NCBI GenBank assembly: GCA_017882405.1
Contig: JADGPO010000027.1
Coordinates: 1-6,978, forward strand
Length of the DNA stretch: 6,978 bases
Direction of reading: 5' to 3'
DNA from: Solirubrobacteraceae bacterium
Lineage (GTDB): Bacteria; Actinomycetota; Thermoleophilia; Solirubrobacterales; Solirubrobacteraceae
Part shown: piece after piece, positions 1 through 6,656 of the stretch
Position numbering within the stretch: the first letter of the stretch is position 1
Layout of the letters: each line of letters begins with the position of its first letter
Made by a program: the position numbers and the translations under genes
The notes under the pieces: model-generated
Seen by the model: the letters and a program-made list of their open reading frames with translations, nothing else
The model's database searches: none
What the model was told of the DNA's origin: nothing

Positions 1-2
1 AG

Positions 3-1353
3 GACATCACGGACCGCAAGCGCAACGAGGAGCAGCTGGAGTATCTCGCCGACCACGACGGGCTCACCGGACTGCTCAACCGGCGCGCGTTCGCTCGCGA
101 GCTGGCCTCCCACGCGGAACTGGCAGAGCGCTACGGCGGACACGGCGCCGTCCTGATGATCGATCTGGACCAGTTCAAGTTCGTCAACGACACGCTCGGC
201 CACCGGGCGGGCGACGAGCTGATCGTCCGCGTCGCGCAGCTGCTCTCAGAGCGGCTGCGAACCAGCGACGTGCTCGCGCGGCTCGGTGGCGACGAGTTCG
301 CCGCGCTGCTACCCCGGGCCGATCTCAGGACCGGGCAGCTGGTGGCCCAGAGCCTGCTCGAGACGATGCGCAGCCAGGCGATCTCGATCATGGGAACCGA
401 GCGCAAGATCACCGCCAGCATCGGGATGGCCTCGTTTGCCGACGGCACTGGACTGAGCGGTGAGGATGTGCTGATCAACGCCGACCTGGCGCTCTACGAC
501 GCCAAGGAGGACGGCCGCGACCGGCTGGCGACCTTCAGCACCGAGCAGCATTCCCAGACCCGGATGAAGGGCCGGATCACCTGGGCCCGGAAGATCAGCT
601 CCGCACTCGAGACCGACAACTTCACGCTGCTCGCCCAGCCGATCATCGACCTGGCCACCAAGGACGTCTCTCAATACGAGCTGCTCCTGCGCATGAACGA
701 CGAGCACGGCGACCTGATCCCCCCGAGCGCATTCCTGTACATCGCCGAGCGCCTCGACCAGATCCAGGACATCGACGCGTGGGTCGTGACCAACGGGATC
801 CGGGCCCTCGCCGAGGTCGCCCCCGCCAACCCCGACATCGCGCTGGAGATCAACCTCTCCGGCCGCTCGCTCGGCGACCAGAAGCTGCTCGAGCACATCG
901 ACTCCGAGCTTCGCAACGCTCGGATCTCGCCGAGCCGAATCATCTTCGAGGTCACCGAGACCGCCGCCCTGACCAGCGTCACCCGGGCCCGGGCATTCGG
1001 GGAGCACCTCTCCGAGATCGGCTGCCGCTTCGCCCTGGATGACTTCGGCGCCGGCTTCGGGTCCTTCTACTACCTCAAGCACCTCGTGTTCGACTACCTG
1101 AAGATCGACGGAGAGTTCATCCGCGACTGCAGCTCCAACGACACCCGACAACCTGGTCATCAAGGCGATCGTGGACATCGCGCGCGGAATGGGCAAGCAG
1201 ACGATCGCCGAATTCGTCGGCGACGACGAAACCATGCGTCTGCTCAGGCGCCTCGGCGTCGACTATGGCCAGGGCTACCACATCGGCGTCCCCGCCGACC
1301 TGCGCGAACAGCTCGCCGCCCGGGCGCGCCTGTCCGCTCCGCTGCTGACCTGA
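3..1353 (+). CDS. GGDEF-EAL cyclic-di-GMP synthase/phosphodiesterase, 5' partial, frameshifted
   Basis: A bifunctional-type cyclic di-GMP turnover protein, open at the left window edge. The first visible residues (DITDRKRNEEQLEYLA) are the typical end of a PAS/PAC sensor leading into GGDEF, so a sensor region probably lies upstream. Counting from base 3, the GGDEF domain covers about residues 17-175. It has DGLTGLLNRR, the intact GGDEF at 95-99, an RxxD inhibitory I-site (RTSD, 86-89), and N62 and D71, which fit c-di-GMP rather than cGAMP chemistry. The EAL domain follows from about 196: ELL for EAL (E226), N284, E316, D346-D347 and K367. The frame then breaks at the CCC run 1144-1146. Removing one C gives SNDTDNLVIKAIVDIARG and joins the rest of the domain in the next frame (AEF glutamate codon 1210-1212, QGYHIG, stop TGA at 1351-1353). 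Uncorrected, translation runs to 1502 in low-complexity Arg-rich sequence and loses the general-base region of EAL. Family assignment is secure. Whether the frameshift is real or a sequencing error is open. Confidence 0.92.
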
Positions 1354-1515
1354 TACTGCGTGGCGGCCGGAGCCGAGCAGGCGCGAGATGCCGTCCAGAG
1401 CGTCCTTCAGTCCCGCCGCCGAGCGCTGCCACTCCTCCCACAGAATCTGGGTCGAACCCGTCATCACGTTGCCCGACAGCGTGTGCAGCTCCTCCGAAGT
1501 GACCTTGATGAGACT
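1354..1515 (-). pseudogene. WXG100 (ESAT-6-like) gene remnant with internal deletion
   Basis: On the minus strand the reading SLIKVTSEELHTLSGNV runs straight into LWEEWQRSAAGLKDALDG and ISRLLGS without a stop. The first piece resembles the first helix of actinobacterial WXG100 proteins (usually xIKVTPEEL...SGxV). The second resembles their second helix (W-x-x-S-A-x-x-L-x-x-A-L-x-x-I-S-x-L-L-G). The roughly 30 residues that normally sit between, including the W-x-G turn, are absent; the join is near 1441-1450. There is no ATG, GTG or TTG in frame before SLIK (a TAC stands where the start codon would be), and the C-terminal tail is cut off where the convergent GGDEF-EAL gene ends. WXG100 proteins are small helical-hairpin partners or substrates of type VII (ESX) secretion. 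No other ESX gene is visible here. The call rests on remembered family consensus over about 45 residues, so it needs a profile search. I treat it as a non-functional relic. Confidence 0.5.
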
Positions 1516-1595
1516 GTATGAAGTCCTCGATACCCGTCCGGCGGCGAATCACAGCTTGGCGATCTCGCGCTGCAATACCGTCGCGAAGCCGGGTA

Positions 1596-3266
1596 TCAAT
1601 CTGCGGTCGTCAATGCCGGAGGTGGCTGTTGTTCTGATGCGATCGCGCTGAAGGCTTCGACCACCTCGGAATCGAACTGGGTGCCGGCGCAGCGGCGCAG
1701 CTCGGCGATCGCGTCCCGCGGATCGACCGGGCCACGGTAGGGGCGGGGGGCGACCATCGCGTCGAAGGCGTCGCAGACGGCGATGATGCTGGAGCCGAGG
1801 GGAATGTCCGTCCCTGCCAGATGGTCGGGGTAGCCGGTGCCGTCGACTCGTTCGTGACTCGAGCGCACGAGGTTGGCGGTGTGCGCAAGCGAGGGGGCGG
1901 CGGCGATGATCCGCTCGCCGATCAGGGTGTGGCAGCGCATGAATCCCCACTCGTCCTCGTCGAGCTCGTCGGGCTTGTCGAGGATGCTCTCCGGGATCGC
2001 GGTCTTGCCGATGTCGTGCAGTTGCGCGGCCAGCCCGATGCGCGTGACCTCGAGCTCTGCAACGTCCAGCTGTCGCGCGGTGGCGGTGGCCAGTTCGGCG
2101 ACGCGGCTGATGTGGGTGCTGAGGTCCACGTCTCGCTCGATCAGGACCTGCACGAGCGCGGCCGTGGCTTGCTGGCCGGCGGTGGCGCGGCTGGTCTTCT
2201 GGGCGTACATGCGCTCGTCGGCGAGCCTGAGCGCTTCGCTGGCGCCGGTCGCCTCCGACGGCATCCAGGCCAGTCCCCACGAGCATCCCACGCTCCAGCC
2301 CTCGCCTGCGTCGCTGAGCGCGGCGACGCCCGAACGAACAAGCCGCTCTCCGGCTTTGAGGTCGACATCGGCCACGACGCAGAACTCGTCGCCGCCGATC
2401 CGGTACGCACTGCCAGAGCCGGCGACGCTCTGCTTCAGGCGGCCGGCGAACCGAGCCAGCAGCGCGTCGCCCGCTCCGTGCCCGAATGTGTCGTTGTACT
2501 GCTTGAAGCCATCGAGGTCGAACATGCCGACCATCAGGTCACCGCTACGGTTCACATCGGGCAGGATCTGCTCGAGATCGCGTTTGAACGCGCGCCGGTT
2601 GCCGATCGCGGTCAGCGGATCGGTGATCGCCTCGTCTCGACTCGCCTCCAGCAGCCGGACGTTCTCAGCGCGAGCGACCTGCGCCCGGCGGTAGAACAGC
2701 ACGAACACCGCCAGCAGGAGCACGATCGTCGCCAGCGAGCCCACGATCGCCTCGGTCTTGGCCCTCGCCACGCGCCGGTTGTAGATGCGGTCCGCCTGGG
2801 TGAGCAATCCGAGAGCCGTCCCTGCCCGCTGCTGCAGACGGCTGACGACGGCGAGGATCGTCGGCAGCTCACGCCGGACCAGAGCACGATTGCTGGACCC
2901 ACCGCCGAGCTCGAAGATCTGACGGACGACCGCTCCGGACGCGGCCGCCGCCGCCTGCGCCCGTCTCAGCGACGGGGGAGCATCGCCATCGGCCACGAGA
3001 TCTCGCAGGCCGGCGGAGATGGCTCGGCGGTCGGCCTCGATCTTTGCCTGGGCGATCGCTGCGCCGGAGCTCTGGACTGCGCTGATCGGAGCGTTCTCGA
3101 GATCGACGAGCCGCAGCTCGATCGTCGCGATCTCCGACCGAGCGTGGCTTGAGGCATCGAGATGCCGTTCCAGGAGCGTGATCGAAGCAGCCGCCGCCAG
3201 GCTCACGAGCACCACCGCCACCAGCACCGACTGCGAGGCAAGCATGCGTGGCCAAGTCTTGACCAT
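1596..3266 (-). CDS. Membrane GGDEF + HD-GYP protein (cyclic-di-GMP signalling)
   Basis: A 556-residue protein (from ATG 3266) joining a diguanylate-cyclase-type domain to an HD-GYP phosphodiesterase domain. Transmembrane segments lie at about residues 11-30 and 173-192, enclosing a roughly 140-residue Ala/Arg-rich, probably helical, extracytoplasmic sensor of no recognised family. GGDEF spans about 212-360, with TAIGNRRAF, FDLDGFK, N258, D267 and an exact GGDEF at 291-295. The RxxD I-site position reads AGSG, so product inhibition through that site is not expected. HD-GYP follows from about 375: H385, H417-D418 in LHDIGK, H446, H471, DGTGYP (475-480), D499 in CDAFDA, then RPYR. Where classical HD-GYP proteins have HHE this one has SHE (S470); I recall this variant as common in actinobacterial relatives. 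Likely role: sensing a signal and adjusting c-di-GMP, with net direction unknown. Start choice is uncertain: a TTG at 3284 is in frame, and neither start has a clear Shine-Dalgarno. The gene converges on the GGDEF-EAL gene. Confidence 0.93.
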   Translation of the reverse strand: MVKTWPRMLASQSVLVAVVLVSLAAAASITLLERHLDASSHARSEIATIELRLVDLENAPISAVQSSGAAIAQAKIEADRRAISAGLRDLVADGDAPPSLRRAQAAAAASGAVVRQIFELGGGSSNRALVRRELPTILAVVSRLQQRAGTALGLLTQADRIYNRRVARAKTEAIVGSLATIVLLLAVFVLFYRRAQVARAENVRLLEASRDEAITDPLTAIGNRRAFKRDLEQILPDVNRSGDLMVGMFDLDGFKQYNDTFGHGAGDALLARFAGRLKQSVAGSGSAYRIGGDEFCVVADVDLKAGERLVRSGVAALSDAGEGWSVGCSWGLAWMPSEATGASEALRLADERMYAQKTSRATAGQQATAALVQVLIERDVDLSTHISRVAELATATARQLDVAELEVTRIGLAAQLHDIGKTAIPESILDKPDELDEDEWGFMRCHTLIGERIIAAAPSLAHTANLVRSSHERVDGTGYPDHLAGTDIPLGSSIIAVCDAFDAMVAPRPYRGPVDPRDAIAELRRCAGTQFDSEVVEAFSAIASEQQPPPALTTAD

Positions 3267-3292
3267 TCCCCAACCATCGACCAATGAGGCGG

Positions 3293-3466
3293 CTAGCTTG
3301 ACCGCGCTTGGCCGTGCTCCCGGGCGAAGGCGATGCTCTGCTTGAGCGGCGCGGGCAGCGAAGCGCTCGCCCCGGCAATCGTGTCAGGGCCGACCTCGAA
3401 GCTGAGCGGATCCCAGTCGTCGAGCTCGCGCGAGTAGGCGCGCGCGGCTACCGCGTCACCGCGTCG
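3293..3466 (-). pseudogene. Histidinol-dehydrogenase-like (HisD family) fragment
   Basis: In a frame different from the nitrilase, the minus strand reads RRGDAVAARAYSRELDDWDP, then LSFEVGPDTIAGASASLP, then APLKQSIAFAREHG, ending at TAG 3293-3295. This resembles the N-terminal part of HisD-family dehydrogenases (xRGDxAxxxYxxxxDxWDPxxFxV...LPxxLxxxIxFA). Family members are about 430 residues long; here about 55 remain. The usual 30-40 residues before RGD are missing: the reading begins inside the last codons of the nitrilase gene, and no ATG, GTG or TTG lies near that point in frame. The C-terminal end is lost just before the promoter side of the GGDEF/HD-GYP gene. HisD relatives oxidise an alcohol to a carboxylate with NAD and zinc; nothing catalytic remains here. 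Its position suggests it was the third gene of the permease-nitrilase operon. The identification is from remembered consensus and is moderate at best. Confidence 0.45.
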
Positions 3467-4263
3467 TAGAGCTCGGGCCGGCGGTCGCCGAACACGTCGG
3501 CGCGGTCGGTGAGCCGCTTGTCGAGCGCAAGCTGCAGGTCGACCTCGGCGGTCACCAGGCCGGGCGCGCACGATTCGGCGGCGACCCAGCCGTCGGGATC
3601 GACGATCGTGGCGCCGCCCGTCCAGTCCTGACCGCGCTCCAGGCCGACGCGATCGGCGCAGGCGACCGCCATCTTGTTGATCCGTCCGGTGGCCATCGCG
3701 ATCGTCACCTCCGAGGGGCGCTCGCCGTCCGGGCGCGGGAACAGCGGCCAGTTGGCTGGTACCGCCAGCAGCTGCGCGCCCGCCAGCGCGACCGAGCGGG
3801 TCAGCTCGGGGAACTCGAGGTCGTAGCAGATGACCACGCCGATCCGGCCGACCCGCGTCTCGATCACCGGCGGCGCCTGCGAGCCCGGGGTGAAGATCGC
3901 GTGCTCGTTGTCCCACAGGTGCAGCTTGCGGTACACGGCCCGCACGCCGGCGCCATCCACCACCGCGGCGCTGTTGTAGACCCGGCCGTCCTCACCGCGT
4001 TCGCAGAAACCGCCGATCACCACGACGTCGGCGCGGGCAGCCGCGGCCGCCCACTCGCGCAGCAGCTCGTGATCGGGGGCGATCGCCACCTCCGCCGCCT
4101 CCTCGGTGGAGGAGAACATGTAGCCGCTCGTGATCAGCTCGGGGAGCACGATCACCTCGGCTCCGTCCTGGATCGCCTCGTCGATGGCGGCCAGGCACAG
4201 TTCCCGGTTGGCCGCCAGGTCGCCGAGCGTCGGGGCAAGTTGCTGGACGGCGACGCGGGTCAC
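3448..4263 (-). CDS. Nitrilase-superfamily carbon-nitrogen hydrolase (amidohydrolase)
   Basis: A 271-residue cytoplasmic hydrolase of the nitrilase (CN_hydrolase) superfamily, which splits non-peptide C-N bonds of amides, carbamoyl amines or nitriles through a cysteine thioester. The catalytic triad is visible: E42 in VLPEL, K113 in YRKLHLWDNE and C146 in GVVICYDLEFPEL, with the assisting glutamate E120. Length fits the family (about 260-300) and the end, DRRPELYDAVTR, is a normal family C-terminus. The features around the cysteine and PANWP resemble small-amide amidases of the N-carbamoylputrescine amidase or 5-aminopentanamidase type, but the substrate cannot be read from sequence. I chose GTG at 4263 because VTRVAVQQLAPTLGD is the usual first strand. 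Upstream residues in the same frame are out-of-frame permease sequence, and no alternative start fits. No clear Shine-Dalgarno precedes it. It begins 13 bases after the permease stop, so translational coupling within one transcript is likely. Its last bases are shared with the HisD-like fragment. Confidence 0.92.
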   Translation of the reverse strand: MTRVAVQQLAPTLGDLAANRELCLAAIDEAIQDGAEVIVLPELITSGYMFSSTEEAAEVAIAPDHELLREWAAAAARADVVVIGGFCERGEDGRVYNSAAVVDGAGVRAVYRKLHLWDNEHAIFTPGSQAPPVIETRVGRIGVVICYDLEFPELTRSVALAGAQLLAVPANWPLFPRPDGERPSEVTIAMATGRINKMAVACADRVGLERGQDWTGGATIVDPDGWVAAESCAPGLVTAEVDLQLALDKRLTDRADVFGDRRPELYDAVTR

Positions 4264-4276
4264 GGATGTCAGCGTG

Positions 4277-5709
4277 TCACGGAACGCTGCCGGCGGCCAG
4301 GCCGGCGGGCACGCGGCCGGCCAGTCCGGGCGCCACGACGACGACGACCAAGCCGATGACCAGGTACACGACCTCGATGTACGGCGTGTTGGCCAGCGAG
4401 CCGGTTTGTCCGATGAACACGTTGCGGAAGATCGTGTAACAGACGAACGCGCCCCCCAACAGCGGGACGACGATCTGCCAGGCCGGCACGTCACGTGCCC
4501 TGCCGCTGAAGAACAGGAAACGGATCGCTCCCACAGTGGCCAAGACGTAGGCGACGAGGATGAGCACGGTCCCCACCTGAAGCGCCGCGAAGGTGGCGTC
4601 GAGGACGCTCTCGCCGACCAGCTGCTGAATGATCAGGTTGACGCCGATGATCACGAGGGCGACGACAAGGGCGACGGCGGGCTGTCCATTCCGGGAGAGC
4701 CCGGCCAGCCCGGTGCGCGTGCCCGTGGCGTCGCGCGCCTGCGCGTACATGATCCGCGCCCCGCCGCTGGCCACTCCGAGCGAGATCGCGAATAGGCTGA
4801 TCGTCGCCATCAGGTTCAGGATGTCCGCATACCAGGCGCCGATGTAGCCCCCGCCCAGGTCGGTGAAGGGAAGGCCCCCGGCGTAGGCGGCGGCGCCCTT
4901 GGCGGTCGCGCCATAGCCCAGCGACTGTGAGGCCGCCGTCAGCAGGTAGAACGCGCCGACCACGACGACCGCCGTCTTGATCGCGCGCGGGATCTCCACC
5001 TTCGGATTGGCCGTCTCCTCGCCGAGCGCGGCGGCGCCCTCGAACCCCGCGAAGGCGAGGAAGCCATAGACGGCGGCCTTGGCGATCGTGCCGACCCCGC
5101 TACCGGAGGGCAGCGCCAGGAAGTTGAGCGTGAACGTCTGACCGCCCGGACCGTGGCTGACGATGACCTTGACGAGGATCACCACGCTGAGGATCGTCAC
5201 CAGGATCGCCCCCACCACCTCGGAGGAGAGCAGCGCCCGCGTGATGACGCGGATCTCGTTGAAGGCCACCGCGCTCACGCCGAGCAACCCGATCAGCGCC
5301 AGCCACCACCACTGCGCGATGTGAGAGCCGAACACGCCGTTGAGGAAGTTGCCCGCGAACAGCCCGATCTCGATCGTCGACCCGCACCCGATCGCGATGT
5401 AGGCGCCCATCAGCGCCCAGCCGGCGAAGAAGCCCGCCTGCGGGCCGAGAGTCACGCCCACCAGCGCGTACACCGAGCCGGTGTGGGAGATGTGCTGGGA
5501 GAGCTTGACGAAGCAGTAGGCGACGAGCGCCACGCCGATCACCGCGAAGACGAACGACAAGGTCACCGCTCGGCCGATGATCCCGGCGGCGCCGGTCCCC
5601 AGCAGCGCGATTGCGCCCACGGGCCCGATCAAGCCGACCGAGAAGGCCGCCGCGTCGACCAGCTTCAGCTCAGTGTGAAGCTTCTCGCCGCCCGACTCCT
5701 GCCCACCAT
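4277..5709 (-). CDS. APC-superfamily amino acid/amine permease, start codon out of frame
   Basis: A polytopic inner-membrane transporter of the amino acid-polyamine-organocation superfamily, about 477 residues and 12 predicted membrane helices if read from ATG 5709. Landmarks: TM1 GLIGPVGAIALLGTG, then HTGSVYALVG, the TM6 segment AFAGFEGAAALGEETANPK, and a hydrophobic final helix before the stop at 4277. The clean frame has a TAG at 5729-5731 and, between it and a TTG at 5632, no ATG, GTG or TTG. Starting at that TTG would remove the conserved KLHTELKLVDAAAFSV and half of TM1. ATG 5709 has a well-spaced Shine-Dalgarno (AGGTG, 5716-5720, six bases away) but is one base out of phase. Adding one G to the GGG at 5702-5704 gives MVGQESGGEKLH in frame. 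So either one base is missing from the sequence or the gene is mutated. It is the first gene of a transport-catabolism operon with the nitrilase. Substrate unknown: an amide, amine or amino acid is likely from context. Confidence 0.88.
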
Positions 5710-5774
5710 GCTCTGCACCTGTCGCGGTCTACATAGCGGATTCTTATCACGACGTCCGGCGGCTGTGGCTTTTC
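5710..5774 (-). promoter_or_regulatory. Probable promoter/leader region of the permease-nitrilase operon
   Basis: This 65-base gap between the wax ester synthase remnant and the permease is the most AT-rich stretch nearby and is a reasonable place for a promoter reading leftwards. It holds the permease Shine-Dalgarno (AGGTG, complement of 5716-5720) and a TATGTA-like -10 candidate near 5730-5736. The heptamer TTCTTAT occurs twice on the plus strand (5741-5747 and 5772-5778), 31 bases apart, about three helical turns, which could be an operator pair or chance. No rho-independent terminator is seen after the upstream gene. Confidence 0.3.
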
Positions 5775-6551
5775 TTATGGGGAGACGAGCTTGGGTGCGG
5801 GGGCAGCCGCAGCCGCGTCAGCGCCCAGCAGCCCATGGAACTCCTGTAGGGCGGCACGCAGGCCGTCGAGCATCGTCCACGCATCCTCGAGCTGGTCGCG
5901 ATCGCCGATGATCCCCACGTCCATGTGGTCGCGGTAGCTGATCACCGTGATGTTCAGGCCGACGCCGTCGACGATCGTGGAGACCGGGTAGTAGGCCATC
6001 AGCTGGGCGCCGGCGCAGTACAGCGGCTCCCGCGGACCGGGTACGTTGGAGATCACCACGTTGAGCGCGGGGGCCGTCGGCAGGCGGGCGAGCACTCCAA
6101 GGGCCGGGCAGCAAAGTGGCCACCCGATTGGCGGCCCGGCGCATCCTGCGGACCCCCGGGAGCGCGGACACGACGGGCAGCGCGTCGATGTGGCGCACCG
6201 CCGTGGGAACCCCGCGCACGGCGCGCAGCGAGTGACGCGGAAGCCCCAGCAGACCGCGCCCCAGGAGCTCCACCTCACTCGGCGCGCCCCGGGCGCTTGA
6301 CCGGCGTTCGGGCGGCGGCACCTCGCGGCCCTCGGGATGGAGGTCGAGCAGGATCGCCAGGATCTCGTTGCCGGAGACTCCGTCCACCGCCGAGTGATGG
6401 ATCTTCGTCAGCAGGGCGTCTCGGCCGCCCTGCAGTCCGCGGATCAGGTAGATCTCCCACGGCGGCCGAGCGCGGTCCAGGGGGCGGGAGACGATCCGCG
6501 CGGCGTCTTCACCGCCAGGAACTGCGCGTCGAGGCTCGCCAGCTGTCGCAT
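5775..6551 (-). pseudogene. Wax ester synthase/diacylglycerol acyltransferase (WS/DGAT) with two internal deletions
   Basis: Three collinear pieces of a WS/DGAT enzyme (fatty acyl-CoA to alcohol or diacylglycerol, making storage lipid) lie in two frames. Piece 1, from ATG 6551: MRQLASLDAQFLAV, the standard N-terminus. Piece 2, about 6510-6105: AARIVSRPLDRARPPWEIYL, then the active-site motif HHSAVDG (6379-6399) and the following linker to AANRVATLLPG. Piece 3, about 6101-5775: LNVVISNVPGPREPLYCAGA, then YYPVSTIVDGVGLNITV to a TAA stop. Normal enzymes have about 450-480 residues; these add to about 260. Roughly 85 residues are missing between pieces 1 and 2 and well over 100 between 2 and 3, taking the conserved ND motif region with them. 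Each join also changes frame. Uncorrected, translation from 6551 stops at 6444. A good purine-rich Shine-Dalgarno (GAGGAGAGGGAG) precedes the ATG. The gene cannot make active enzyme as shown. The family call is secure. Confidence 0.85.
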
Positions 6552-6656
6552 GTCTCTCCCTCTCCTCGGTGATCTGCTCAAACCGCCTACCGAGCTCACC
6601 TTCTCACACCCGCGTCCATAGAATCGCGGCCCGTACGAAATCGAGGAGGAGCACGG
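6552..6656. promoter_or_regulatory. Divergent intergenic region with two ribosome binding sites
   Basis: These 105 bases separate the leftward WS/DGAT remnant from the rightward trpB2 gene and should hold both promoters. Visible elements are a GAGGAGGA Shine-Dalgarno at 6643-6650, six bases before the trpB2 ATG, and a GAGGAGAGGGAG purine tract on the minus strand at 6556-6567 before the WS/DGAT ATG. A TAGAAT at 6619-6624 is a possible -10 box for trpB2, but I see no convincing -35 at the right distance. No riboswitch, T-box or trp leader peptide is apparent. Confidence 0.45.

Noticed and set aside
309..1235. Minus-strand open frame (308 codons) opposite the GGDEF-EAL gene.
   Set aside because: It is antisense to conserved catalytic motifs and has no family resemblance.
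1529..1597. An 8-base perfect inverted repeat, GATACCCG (1529-1536) and CGGGTATC (1590-1597), enclosing 53 bases between the two convergent c-di-GMP genes.
   Set aside because: One such pair is expected about every second 240-base stretch by chance. The loop is too long for a terminator, there is no T-tract, and no target duplication or transposase suggests a mobile element.
1549..1620. Minus-strand reading GIDDRRLIPGFATVLQ... ending at TGA 1549, overlapping the HD-GYP 3' end, as a possible further gene remnant.
   Set aside because: It contains codons rare for this genome (AGA, ATA, TTG), no family was recognised, and it is only about 24 residues long.
1821..3152. Long plus-strand open frame (443 codons) opposite the GGDEF/HD-GYP gene.
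   Set aside because: It is an antisense shadow caused by high GC; the minus strand has clear GGDEF and HD-GYP motifs and the plus reading has none.
4263..4494. N-terminal extension of the nitrilase frame to 4494.
   Set aside because: These codons give Ser/Arg/Trp-rich sequence that is out-of-frame permease coding; the hydrolase fold begins at GTG 4263.
5153..5911. Plus-strand open frame (252 codons) across the permease and the upstream gap.
   Set aside because: Composition is Asp/Arg/His-rich, as expected from antisense of a membrane protein gene, and it has no recognisable domain.
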